In this document: positions 1-6,768 of the stretch, one piece after another | Layout of the letters: every line of letters begins with the position of its first letter | How positions within the stretch are numbered: position 1 is the first letter of the stretch | Assembly: GCA_017620115.1 (NCBI GenBank) | Contig: JAFZRB010000191.1 | Coordinates: forward strand, 1-15,005 | Source of the DNA: Clostridia bacterium | GTDB lineage: Bacteria > Bacillota > Clostridia > Christensenellales > Aristaeellaceae | Direction of reading: 5' to 3' | DNA length: 15,005 nt | Made by a program: the position numbers and the translations under genes | The notes under the pieces: model-generated | The model's input: the letters and a program-made list of their open reading frames with translations, nothing else | Databases searched by the model: none | What the model was told of the DNA's origin: nothing

Positions 1-2760
1 AAGGTCACCTTCCCGGGCTCCATGGTCGGCAACGAGTACGGCGGCTTTCCCGCCTACATCCCCGATATGACCTGGGAGATGCTCAAGGACTATCACAACA
101 GATATTATCATCCCTCCAACTGCGCGGCGTATCTGTACGGCAGCTTCGAGGATTATACCGCCTTCGTAAAGCTGCTCGACGAAGCCTTCTCGCCCTATGA
201 GAAGCAGGAGTTCACCCGCAGCGACGCGGATTATACGCCGCTGACCGAGCCGGTCGAGGTGAGCTTCCCCTTCCCGGTCGAGGCTGGCTCCGACGCGGCG
301 TACGGAGCCACCGCGTATTACAGCATGATCTGCCCCGGCGCGGACGGCGATGAGGAGATGCTGCTGAACACCCTGACCGACGTGCTGGTGGAGACGGCTT
401 CGCCCCTCTCGCAGAAGCTGCTCGAGGTGCTGCCCTACGGCAGCTTCTCCTGCTACATCGAAGAGGCCGGCCCCGAACCCGCGCTGATGTTCATCATGGA
501 CGACATCAACGCCGAGGACGCGCCGCTGTTCCGCGACACCGTGAACGAGGTGCTGAGGGACGTGGCCGAGAACGGCTTCACGCAGGAACTGGTCGACGCG
601 TGCATGTCTTCTCTGGCGCTGAGCACCCGCCTGATGCGCGAGGACAGCAGCGTGGGCGTTCAGACCATCATTCCGCAGCTGGCCTACACCTACGACACCA
701 GCGGCAACCCCTGGAGCTACATTGATTACGTCGAAGCCCTGGGCCGCATGGACGAGTGGAACCAGCAGGGCCTGTACGCCAAGGTCGTTTCCGACTGGCT
801 GCTGAACGATCCTGTGACCGCGCTCACGACGACTTATATGGAACCCGGCCTGAAGAAAGCCAACGACGCGGCCGAGGCTGACCGTCTGGCGGCGGTCAAG
901 GCGGCCATGACAGAGGATGAGATCAAGGCCATCGTCGAGCAGTCCTCTGATTTTGACGCATCGAGCGACGCCGCGGAATATGTGGCCCAGCTGCAGGCCG
1001 TGACGGTCGAATCCCTGCCCGAAGAAGTGATCGAATACGATGTGAGCGACGAGACCGACGACGCGGGCGTTCGCCACATCGACGCCATCGCGGGCGTCGA
1101 GGGCATCGGCGCGGCGAACATCTTCCTGGACGCCTCCGGGCTCCCGCAGGAGGATATCCACTGGTTCAAGCTGTACACCGACCTGCTGGGCGACCTGGAC
1201 ACCGCCTGGCATACCCGCGGCGAGCTGGCCGAGCTGAGCAGCCGCTACCTCTACGACGGCAAGATCCGGCTGTCGCTGCTGGGCGCCGGCGACGACTATC
1301 GTCCCTGCCTGCGCATGACCTGGAAGGCGACCGACGACGATCTGGCCACGGGCTACGACCTGATGCGCGAGATGATGTATGACTCCAAGGTTGAGGATAC
1401 GGACCGCGTGAAGGAAATCGTGACGACCCTCAAGAACGGCCTCAAGAACAGCATCACCTCGAACCCCTATTCGGTGCAGCTGTATCGCGCGCTGGGCGTG
1501 TCCTCGAAGCTCTACCGCTACTACAGCTACATCAATTACATCGAGTACTATGAGTTCCTCACGCAGGTCGAGGAGGCGCTGGACGCCGCGCCCGAAATCG
1601 TGACCGCCAAGCTGCAGGGCATTCAGGATTACTTCAACAACAGCCAGAACGCCGTGGCGCTGTTCGCCGGCAACGAGGAGAGCATCGCGCTGAACCGCAC
1701 GCTGGCCGACGAGTTCCTGAGCCATCTGGACAAGCGGGACATCGAAACCGTCGAATACGACCTGCCCGCGGCCGCCGCTTCCGAAGCGCTGGTCATCGAC
1801 AGCGCCGTGCAGTTCAACGGCGTGGTGGCCGACTTTGAATCGCTGGGCCTGGAGGCTTACGAGGGCGGCATGGACGCGCTGACCGCGCTCGTGAGCGATA
1901 CCTTCCTGTATCCGCTGCTGCGCGACCAGTACGGCGCCTACGGCGTGCTCCACGGCGCGCTGGCCGATGGCGGCGTGTATCTGATTTCCTACCGCGACCC
2001 GAATGTGGTTGAGACCTTCGGCGTGTACGCTCAGCTGAAGGATCTGGTGGCCGATCTCCATGTGGATCAGGAGACGCTGGATGGCTACATCCTCTCCGCT
2101 TATTCCAGCTACGCCATGTCCGAGGGCGCGCTGAGCGGCGCGCTGAGCGCTGCGCTTGACACGCTGGATCCGATAAGCGGCGTCGACGCCGTGGAGTGCA
2201 TGCAGGCGCTCAAGGCCATGACGCCCGAGAAGGTGCAGGAATACGCCGGCCTTTACGAGAAGCTGATGGAGAACGGCGTTGTGTTCACCGCGGGCGCCGC
2301 GTCCGCCATCGAGGCCAACGCCGATCTGTACGATGTGGTGCTCAATCCCTTCGACGCTCAGGATCTCACGCAGGTCGAGTTTGCCGACGTGCCGGAGGAT
2401 CACGAGCAGTACGAAGCGGTGCGCTTCGTCTTCGAGAACGGCATGATGGCCCCGAAGGCCGAAGACGCCTTCGGCGTGGACGATCCCGCCACTGCGGGCG
2501 ATCTGTACACCGCGCTGTACGTGCTGGTGGGCGGCGATCTGAACCCGGAGGACGCCGTGGCGTTCTTCGCGGGCTACGGCCTGGCTCCCGCGGATATCGA
2601 CATCGACTCCGAAATCACCGAAGCCGACGCCGTGAGCGTGATGAGCGCGCTGGCGCAGCTGATGGGCCTGGAGTGGAATGCCGAGGCCGCCGAAGAAGCC
2701 GTCACGCGCGGCGACCTGGCCGTGCTGACGAGCCAGTATCTCGCGGATCTGAACGGCTGA
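1..2760 (+). CDS. M16C (PreP-like) metallopeptidase with C-terminal SLH-like region, 5' partial
   Basis: The frame is open from the first base, so the start and the N-terminal catalytic part lie upstream; 919 residues are visible. The first residues (YGGFPAYIPDMTWEMLKDYH followed by RYYHPSN) match the conserved stretch of presequence-protease (PreP/M16C) enzymes that follows the inverted zinc site HxxEH, itself not in the window. The remainder has the alternating alpha/beta, acidic composition of the later M16C repeats and of the M16C-associated middle domain. These zinc peptidases degrade short unfolded peptides inside a closed chamber. From about base 2377 the protein changes to an SLH-like segment (FADVPEDHEQYEAVRFVFENG, later FGVDDPATAGDL and AVTRGDLAVLTSQYL), which suggests secretion and attachment to the cell wall. 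The signal peptide that would confirm this is outside the window. A strong terminator follows at once, so this is the last gene of its transcript. Family assignment is good; location is inferred. Confidence 0.87.
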   Translation, partial: KVTFPGSMVGNEYGGFPAYIPDMTWEMLKDYHNRYYHPSNCAAYLYGSFEDYTAFVKLLDEAFSPYEKQEFTRSDADYTPLTEPVEVSFPFPVEAGSDAAYGATAYYSMICPGADGDEEMLLNTLTDVLVETASPLSQKLLEVLPYGSFSCYIEEAGPEPALMFIMDDINAEDAPLFRDTVNEVLRDVAENGFTQELVDACMSSLALSTRLMREDSSVGVQTIIPQLAYTYDTSGNPWSYIDYVEALGRMDEWNQQGLYAKVVSDWLLNDPVTALTTTYMEPGLKKANDAAEADRLAAVKAAMTEDEIKAIVEQSSDFDASSDAAEYVAQLQAVTVESLPEEVIEYDVSDETDDAGVRHIDAIAGVEGIGAANIFLDASGLPQEDIHWFKLYTDLLGDLDTAWHTRGELAELSSRYLYDGKIRLSLLGAGDDYRPCLRMTWKATDDDLATGYDLMREMMYDSKVEDTDRVKEIVTTLKNGLKNSITSNPYSVQLYRALGVSSKLYRYYSYINYIEYYEFLTQVEEALDAAPEIVTAKLQGIQDYFNNSQNAVALFAGNEESIALNRTLADEFLSHLDKRDIETVEYDLPAAAASEALVIDSAVQFNGVVADFESLGLEAYEGGMDALTALVSDTFLYPLLRDQYGAYGVLHGALADGGVYLISYRDPNVVETFGVYAQLKDLVADLHVDQETLDGYILSAYSSYAMSEGALSGALSAALDTLDPISGVDAVECMQALKAMTPEKVQEYAGLYEKLMENGVVFTAGAASAIEANADLYDVVLNPFDAQDLTQVEFADVPEDHEQYEAVRFVFENGMMAPKAEDAFGVDDPATAGDLYTALYVLVGGDLNPEDAVAFFAGYGLAPADIDIDSEITEADAVSVMSALAQLMGLEWNAEAAEEAVTRGDLAVLTSQYLADLNG

Positions 2761-2774
2761 TTCATAAAGGACAG

Positions 2775-2808
2775 GGAGCCTTCTCCGAAAGGGGAGGGCT
2801 CCTCTTTT
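2775..2808 (+). terminator. intrinsic terminator of the M16C peptidase gene
   Basis: GGAGCC TTCTCC (2775-2786) pairs with GGGGAG GGCTCC (2791-2802) around a GAAA tetraloop; 12 pairs, two of them G-T wobbles. TCTTTT follows at once. It begins 14 bases after the TGA stop. Confidence 0.9.
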
Positions 2809-2834
2809 GCGAGGCGGGCGCGCTCGTGCGACGA

Positions 2835-2867
2835 CGGCGCCTGATGCGCCGCCGCGAAAGCCGGCGG
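2835..2867. repeat. overlapping GC-rich palindromes in the intergenic region
   Basis: CGGCGC and GCGCCG (2835-2840 and 2846-2851) form a 6-bp stem around CTGAT. The overlapping CCGCCG and CGGCGG (2849-2854 and 2862-2867) form an alternative 6-bp stem. The string CTGATGCGCC in the first hairpin recurs in a similar hairpin on the minus strand at 8331-8340, so this may be a dispersed palindromic element. Function unknown. Confidence 0.35.
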
Positions 2868-2910
2868 ATGAGGCGGGAAGGATTATTTTCATATAATGCA
2901 CATTTTTTTA

Positions 2911-2924
2911 CATAACCGTTGACA
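2911..2924 (+). promoter_or_regulatory. possible cre (CcpA) site overlapping the -35 box
   Basis: CATAACCGTTGACA fits the Firmicute catabolite-response consensus TGWAANCGNTNWCA at 9 of 11 defined positions. Both mismatches are in the first two bases (CA for TG). The site covers the -35 hexamer, so bound CcpA would block the promoter. A sugar-import operon is a typical CcpA target, but part of the match comes from the TTGACA box itself. Confidence 0.4.
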
Positions 2925-2947
2925 AGCCCGGAGGGGTATGTTAATAT
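2919..2947 (+). promoter_or_regulatory. sigma-A type promoter of the ABC transporter operon
   Basis: A perfect -35 TTGACA (2919-2924) is followed after 17 bp by TAATAT (2942-2947), with the extended -10 dinucleotide TG at 2939-2940. Transcription would start near 2954, giving a leader of about 68 bases. It is the best match to a promoter between the terminator at 2808 and the binding protein gene. Confidence 0.75.
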
Positions 2948-2962
2948 ACTGATATGATTATA

Positions 2963-2993
2963 GGCTGAAAGATGGGTGTAACTGTCTTTCGCC
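2963..2993 (+). other. leader stem-loop in the binding protein mRNA
   Basis: GGC-T-GAAAGA (2963-2972) pairs with TCTTTCGCC (2985-2993) with one bulged T, giving nine pairs around a 12-base loop. It lies in the predicted 5' leader, 13 bases before the ribosome binding site begins. It has no U-tract, so it is not a terminator. It could protect the mRNA 5' end or mark a regulatory structure; no known riboswitch class was recognised. Confidence 0.4.
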
Positions 2994-3021
2994 GAATAAT
3001 GAATTAAAGGGAGGCAAACAC

Positions 3022-4608
3022 ATGAAAAAGATTCTGGCCATCGCCCTGACCCTGTGCCTGCTGATGGCGGCAACCCCGGCGTTCGCCGCGCTTGACCTGC
3101 TGAGCGGTGCGGACACTTACCCGATCACGACCGACAAGACGATCGTCTTCTACGACGAAGGGCACACCAATCCCCATGAGAAGTATAAGGACTGGACTGA
3201 ATCCCCGTTCCACACCGGCCTGATCGAAATGACAGGCATTAACATCGAATGGATGTATCCCACCTCCGGTTCCAGTGGCGGCACCTTCACCAACGCCCTG
3301 CTGGCCGACCCAACCAACCTGCCGGACATCATGGGCGTCGCCTGGATGGATAGCGCCTCCATGTATCTGGAGGACGGCATCATCTGGGATCTGACCGACT
3401 ATATGGAAGAGTATGCGCCCGCGTATTACAAGTTCCTGAAGGATCATCCGGTCTATGACAAGGCGATGAAGACCGACGACGGCCAGTATTACGCGTTCGG
3501 ATTCTTCCGCGAGGACGGCGGCTGGAACGACACCTACCGCGGCCCGGTGGTCCGCACCGACTGGCTGGAGGAGTGCGGCCTGGAGATCCCCAAGACCATC
3601 TCCGAGTTTGAGAACGTGATCCGCGTGTTCAACGAAAAGTACGGCGCGAAGTTCTCCTTCTCCTGGAGCCGCTTCAGCGGCGGCGCGCTGGAAGGCGCGT
3701 TCGGCGCCTACGCCACCTCCTCCGCCACCTGGTTCGTGAAGGACGGCAAGGTCGGCCTGGGCAACGCGCAGCCCGAATACCGCGACTACATGGCTTGGCT
3801 GGCCGGCCTGTACAAGGACGGCCTGTTCGATCAGGACAACTTCTCGCTGGACGACACCTCCATCAAGGCCAAGGTGCACAACGACGAGGTGGGCATCTCC
3901 ATGACCTCCATGGGCCAGATGAACAACTGGAACAAGGAGCGCGCGGCCGACGGCAAGGATCCCGTGTGGGTTGGCATCCCCTATCCGACGGCTGACGATG
4001 GCAGCATCTCCTGCGTGTTCGGTGGCCCCGGTGTCGGCTCCAATACGTATGTCATCACCACCTGCGCCGATGAAGAGACCATGAAGCTCTGCATGCAGCT
4101 GCTCGACTACGCCTACACCGCGGAGGGCCATCTCTACTGGAACTTCGGCAAGGAAGGCGTTTCCTGGGAGTATGACGAGAACGGCGAAGTTCAGCTGACT
4201 CCCCTGGTCACCGAAGACCCCGACACCGACCCCATCGTGAAGTATGGCGGCCAGACCTGGTCCGGCGCCGGCATTCAGGCCACCAAGCTGCTCTACATGA
4301 AGAATTCTCAGGCCGCCGTCGAGGCCAACGACACCTGGTTCTACAGCGTGCCGGTGGAAGTGTCCTCCGGTTGGAAGTGGCCGAGCGGCACCACCTTCAC
4401 GGTTGAGGAGTCCGACGAGCTGAGCCTGATCAACACCAGCAATATCGGCACCTATTGCACCGAGTCCTTCGCCAACTTCGTGACCGGCGTGCAGGACATC
4501 AACGACGACGCCACCTGGGAAGCCTACCTGGCCGCCTTCGACGGCTACAAGCTGCCCCGCGTGCTCGAGATCCGTCAGGCCTGCTACGAGCGCTATCTGG
4601 CCCGCTAA
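3022..4608 (+). CDS. secreted extracellular solute-binding protein of an LplA-type sugar ABC importer
   Basis: This 528-residue protein would capture an oligosaccharide outside the membrane and pass it to the two permeases encoded next. Residues 1-22 form a signal peptide: KK, then a hydrophobic core, then PAFA before A23, a signal peptidase I site. The mature protein has features of family 1 binding proteins of the LplA/YtcQ type: LPDIMGVAW near residue 100, then IIWDLTDYMEEYAPAYYK, and many aromatic residues typical of a sugar cleft. The length is normal for that group. The ATG is preceded by AAAGGGAGG (3006-3014) with 7-base spacing. It is odd that no lipobox exists: the only early cysteine, C12, follows L-T-L and sits inside the hydrophobic core. 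The ligand cannot be read from sequence; the GH51-like neighbour suggests an arabinose-containing oligosaccharide. Confidence 0.88.
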   Translation: MKKILAIALTLCLLMAATPAFAALDLLSGADTYPITTDKTIVFYDEGHTNPHEKYKDWTESPFHTGLIEMTGINIEWMYPTSGSSGGTFTNALLADPTNLPDIMGVAWMDSASMYLEDGIIWDLTDYMEEYAPAYYKFLKDHPVYDKAMKTDDGQYYAFGFFREDGGWNDTYRGPVVRTDWLEECGLEIPKTISEFENVIRVFNEKYGAKFSFSWSRFSGGALEGAFGAYATSSATWFVKDGKVGLGNAQPEYRDYMAWLAGLYKDGLFDQDNFSLDDTSIKAKVHNDEVGISMTSMGQMNNWNKERAADGKDPVWVGIPYPTADDGSISCVFGGPGVGSNTYVITTCADEETMKLCMQLLDYAYTAEGHLYWNFGKEGVSWEYDENGEVQLTPLVTEDPDTDPIVKYGGQTWSGAGIQATKLLYMKNSQAAVEANDTWFYSVPVEVSSGWKWPSGTTFTVEESDELSLINTSNIGTYCTESFANFVTGVQDINDDATWEAYLAAFDGYKLPRVLEIRQACYERYLAR

Positions 4609-4690
4609 AACACTCGCGCCAGCAGAGAGGATGATCCGTTTTTCCGCGACGCACACGAAAACCGATCGCCGACGCTGGATCTGAACCCGG

Positions 4691-4724
4691 AACGGGGACA
4701 TGTGCGAGCATGTCCCCGTTTTTT
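4691..4724 (+). terminator. strong intrinsic terminator between binding protein and permease genes
   Basis: AACGGGGACATG (4691-4702) and CATGTCCCCGTT (4709-4720) form a perfect 12-bp stem around the loop TGCGAG, followed by TTTT to 4724. It lies between the binding protein stop (4608) and the permease start (4766). No convincing promoter is visible between it and the permease, so partial read-through probably sets a lower permease level. Confidence 0.9.
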
Positions 4725-4765
4725 CATTCGCACGGCGCTCTCTCATTTTCATTGCAAAGGTGGCT

Positions 4766-5710
4766 ATGCGCATGGTCGCAAGAAGCGGAGCAAAAAAGAA
4801 ACCGCTGGGACAGATCATTTCCCGCGATTTCAAGATGAACAAATACAAATATCTGATGATCATCCCGGTACTGGTGTATCTGGCGCTGTTTGCCTACAAG
4901 CCCATGTACGGCCTGGTGATCGCCTTCAAGAACTACAAGCCCACCCGCGGCATTGAGAGGAGCGCCTGGGTCGGGTTCCTGTGGTTTGAGACCTTCTTCA
5001 AGGACATCTACTTCTGGCGGCTGCTGCGCAACACGTTCATGCTGAGCGCGCTGTCCATCATCTTCGGTTTCCCGGCTCCCATTCTGCTGGCGCTGATGAT
5101 CAACGAGGTTCAGAACACCAAGTTCAAGCGCACCGTGCAGACCATCACCTACATGCCGTATTTCATCTCGCTGGTGGTCACCTGCTCCATCATCAAGATA
5201 TACTGCCAGCAGAACGGCCTGTTCTCGCAGATCGCCGAGTTCTTCGGCGGCCAGCGGCAGAACTTCATGATCAATCCCGCCGCCTTCCGCCCGATCTACG
5301 TCATCTCGGGCATCTGGCAGAACATCGGCTGGAACTCCATCATCTATCTGGCGGCGCTGTCCGGCATCGACCAGGAGCAGTACGAGGCCGCGCGCATCGA
5401 CGGCGCGAACCGCTTTCAGCAGATACTGCACGTCACCATCCCGGGCATACTGCCCACCATCATGGTGCTGTTCGTGCTGCGCATGGGCTCGATCCTGAAC
5501 GTCGGCTATGAAAAGGTTCTGCTGCTCTACACCAGCAACACCTACGAGGTGGCGGACGTGTTCTCCACATACACCTACCGCATGGGCCTGGAAAACCAGC
5601 AGTATTCGCTGTCCACGGCCGTCGGCCTGTTCAACACGCTGGTCAACATCGTGTTCCTTCTGCTGACCAACTGGCTGAGCAGAAAGACGACCGAGAGCGG
5701 CCTGTTCTGA
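4766..5710 (+). CDS. sugar ABC transporter permease, LplB type
   Basis: A 314-residue membrane protein forming one half of the importer channel. After a basic cytoplasmic tail, the first membrane helix is at about residues 29-46, followed by KPMYGLVIAFKNYKP, a signature of LplB/YteP-like permeases. Further helices lie near 91-112, 132-147, 175-198, 228-245 and 285-303. The cytoplasmic EAA loop, which docks the ATPase, is EQYEAARIDGANRFQQILHV (about 204-223). I chose ATG 4766, preceded by AAAGGTGG at 4756-4763; ATG 4772 is equally possible. An in-frame ATG at 4700 is rejected because it lies inside the terminator stem. The next permease follows after 13 bases. No ATPase gene is nearby, as is usual for this subfamily, which uses a shared MsmX-like ATPase encoded elsewhere. 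Confidence 0.92.
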   Translation: MRMVARSGAKKKPLGQIISRDFKMNKYKYLMIIPVLVYLALFAYKPMYGLVIAFKNYKPTRGIERSAWVGFLWFETFFKDIYFWRLLRNTFMLSALSIIFGFPAPILLALMINEVQNTKFKRTVQTITYMPYFISLVVTCSIIKIYCQQNGLFSQIAEFFGGQRQNFMINPAAFRPIYVISGIWQNIGWNSIIYLAALSGIDQEQYEAARIDGANRFQQILHVTIPGILPTIMVLFVLRMGSILNVGYEKVLLLYTSNTYEVADVFSTYTYRMGLENQQYSLSTAVGLFNTLVNIVFLLLTNWLSRKTTESGLF

Positions 5711-5723
5711 TGGAGGTGTGACC

Positions 5724-6632
5724 ATGAGCAAAGAAAAAGCGGTATCCAACAAGCTGATCGGCCGCACCATGGGCGACAGGGTCTTCGATTTCGTCAACGC
5801 CTTTATCCTGATTCTGTTGTGCTTCGTGACGCTGTATCCCATGTATTTCGTCATCTGCGCGTCGTTCACGGAGAACACCTATCTGGTGACGCATCCCGGC
5901 GCGGTATTCTGGCCGGTGGGATTCACGACCGGCTCCTACAAGCTGGCCTTCACGCACCCGCTGCTGGTGAGCGGTTATAAGAACATACTGATCGTGCTGG
6001 GCATTTCGCTGCCCATCAACATCTTCCTCACGCTGTGCTGCGGCTATTTCCTGTCCTGCAAGGGTGTGCTGCTGAAAAAGCCGGTGCTGTTCATCATCAT
6101 GTTCACCATGTTCTTCTCCGGCGGCATGATCCCCGCCTACCTGAACGTGCGCTCGCTGGGGCTTTACAACACGCTGTGGGCGCTGATCCTGCCCGGTGCG
6201 ATGAGCATCTACAACAGCATTATCTGCCGCACGGCCATCGAGGCGGTGCCGGACAGCCTGTCAGAATCGGCTTATCTGGACGGCGCGAACGATCTGGTCA
6301 TCGTGTTCCGCATCGTTCTGCCGCTGATCATGCCCACCATCGCCGTGCTGCTGCTGTATTACGGCGTGGGCCACTGGAATTCCTGGTTCGCGGCGTCCAT
6401 CTACCTCACGGACAACACCAAGCTGCCGATCCAGAACGTGCTGCGAGCCGTGCTGATCGCCAACTCGAACGTACTGAACTCCGCCGCGGCCGAAGACGAC
6501 CGGGTGAACGAGTTCGCCGAGTCCATCAAATACGCCGCCATCGTGCTGACCACCGTGCCCGTGCTGTGCATCTACCCCTTCCTGCAGAAGTACTTCGTGA
6601 AGGGCGTCATGATCGGCGCGGTCAAGGGCTGA
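5724..6632 (+). CDS. sugar ABC transporter permease, LplC type
   Basis: A 302-residue partner permease completing the channel heterodimer. It starts with a short basic cytoplasmic segment, then a helix at about 23-46 ending in VTLYPMYFVICASF, typical of LplC/CarB-like permeases. Further helices lie near 87-111, 119-136, 150-167, 195-213 and 271-287. The EAA loop is SESAYLDGANDLVIVFRIVLP (about 180-200), matching that of its partner. The C-terminus KYFVKGVMIGAVKG is a hallmark ending of this family. The start is ATG 5724, set by TGGAGGTG (5711-5718) with GGAGG 7 bases upstream. A GTG two codons earlier overlaps that ribosome binding site and is unlikely. It is in a tight pair with the preceding permease and is co-expressed with it. 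Confidence 0.93.
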   Translation: MSKEKAVSNKLIGRTMGDRVFDFVNAFILILLCFVTLYPMYFVICASFTENTYLVTHPGAVFWPVGFTTGSYKLAFTHPLLVSGYKNILIVLGISLPINIFLTLCCGYFLSCKGVLLKKPVLFIIMFTMFFSGGMIPAYLNVRSLGLYNTLWALILPGAMSIYNSIICRTAIEAVPDSLSESAYLDGANDLVIVFRIVLPLIMPTIAVLLLYYGVGHWNSWFAASIYLTDNTKLPIQNVLRAVLIANSNVLNSAAAEDDRVNEFAESIKYAAIVLTTVPVLCIYPFLQKYFVKGVMIGAVKG

Positions 6633-6768
6633 GAAAGCCCGATCCGACAGTTCCCGGGATGCGGCGCATTTATCCGCTTGACGCCAAAGTGTGTTTCTGA
6701 ATCCTGTCAGATGCGGTTTCGAGTGGATTTGCGAACCGGCATGAGCTCTCCGGGCAGGAGGAATGTCG

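Noticed and set aside
2196..2915. A 239-codon plus-strand frame overlapping the end of the peptidase gene.
   Set aside because: Arg/Gly-rich out-of-frame shadow that reads through the terminator; no domain.
3004..4863. A 619-codon open frame on the minus strand, antisense to the binding protein gene.
   Set aside because: It mirrors a GC-rich plus-strand gene, has a low-complexity Gly/Val/His/Ala-rich translation without a recognisable domain, and the plus frame has a signal peptide, family motifs and a ribosome binding site.
4724..5878. A 384-codon minus-strand frame opposite the permease genes.
   Set aside because: The translation is rich in Asp, Gln, His and Arg with no domain; the plus strand encodes clear permeases with EAA loops.
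6626..6640. GGGCT-GAGAA-AGCCC hairpin at the end of the second permease gene, a possible terminator.
   Set aside because: Only five base pairs and no T-run; read-through into the GH51-like gene is more likely.
6678..6706. TTGACG upstream of the GH51-like gene, a possible internal promoter.
   Set aside because: The sequence 17 bp downstream (ATCCTG) is not a credible -10.
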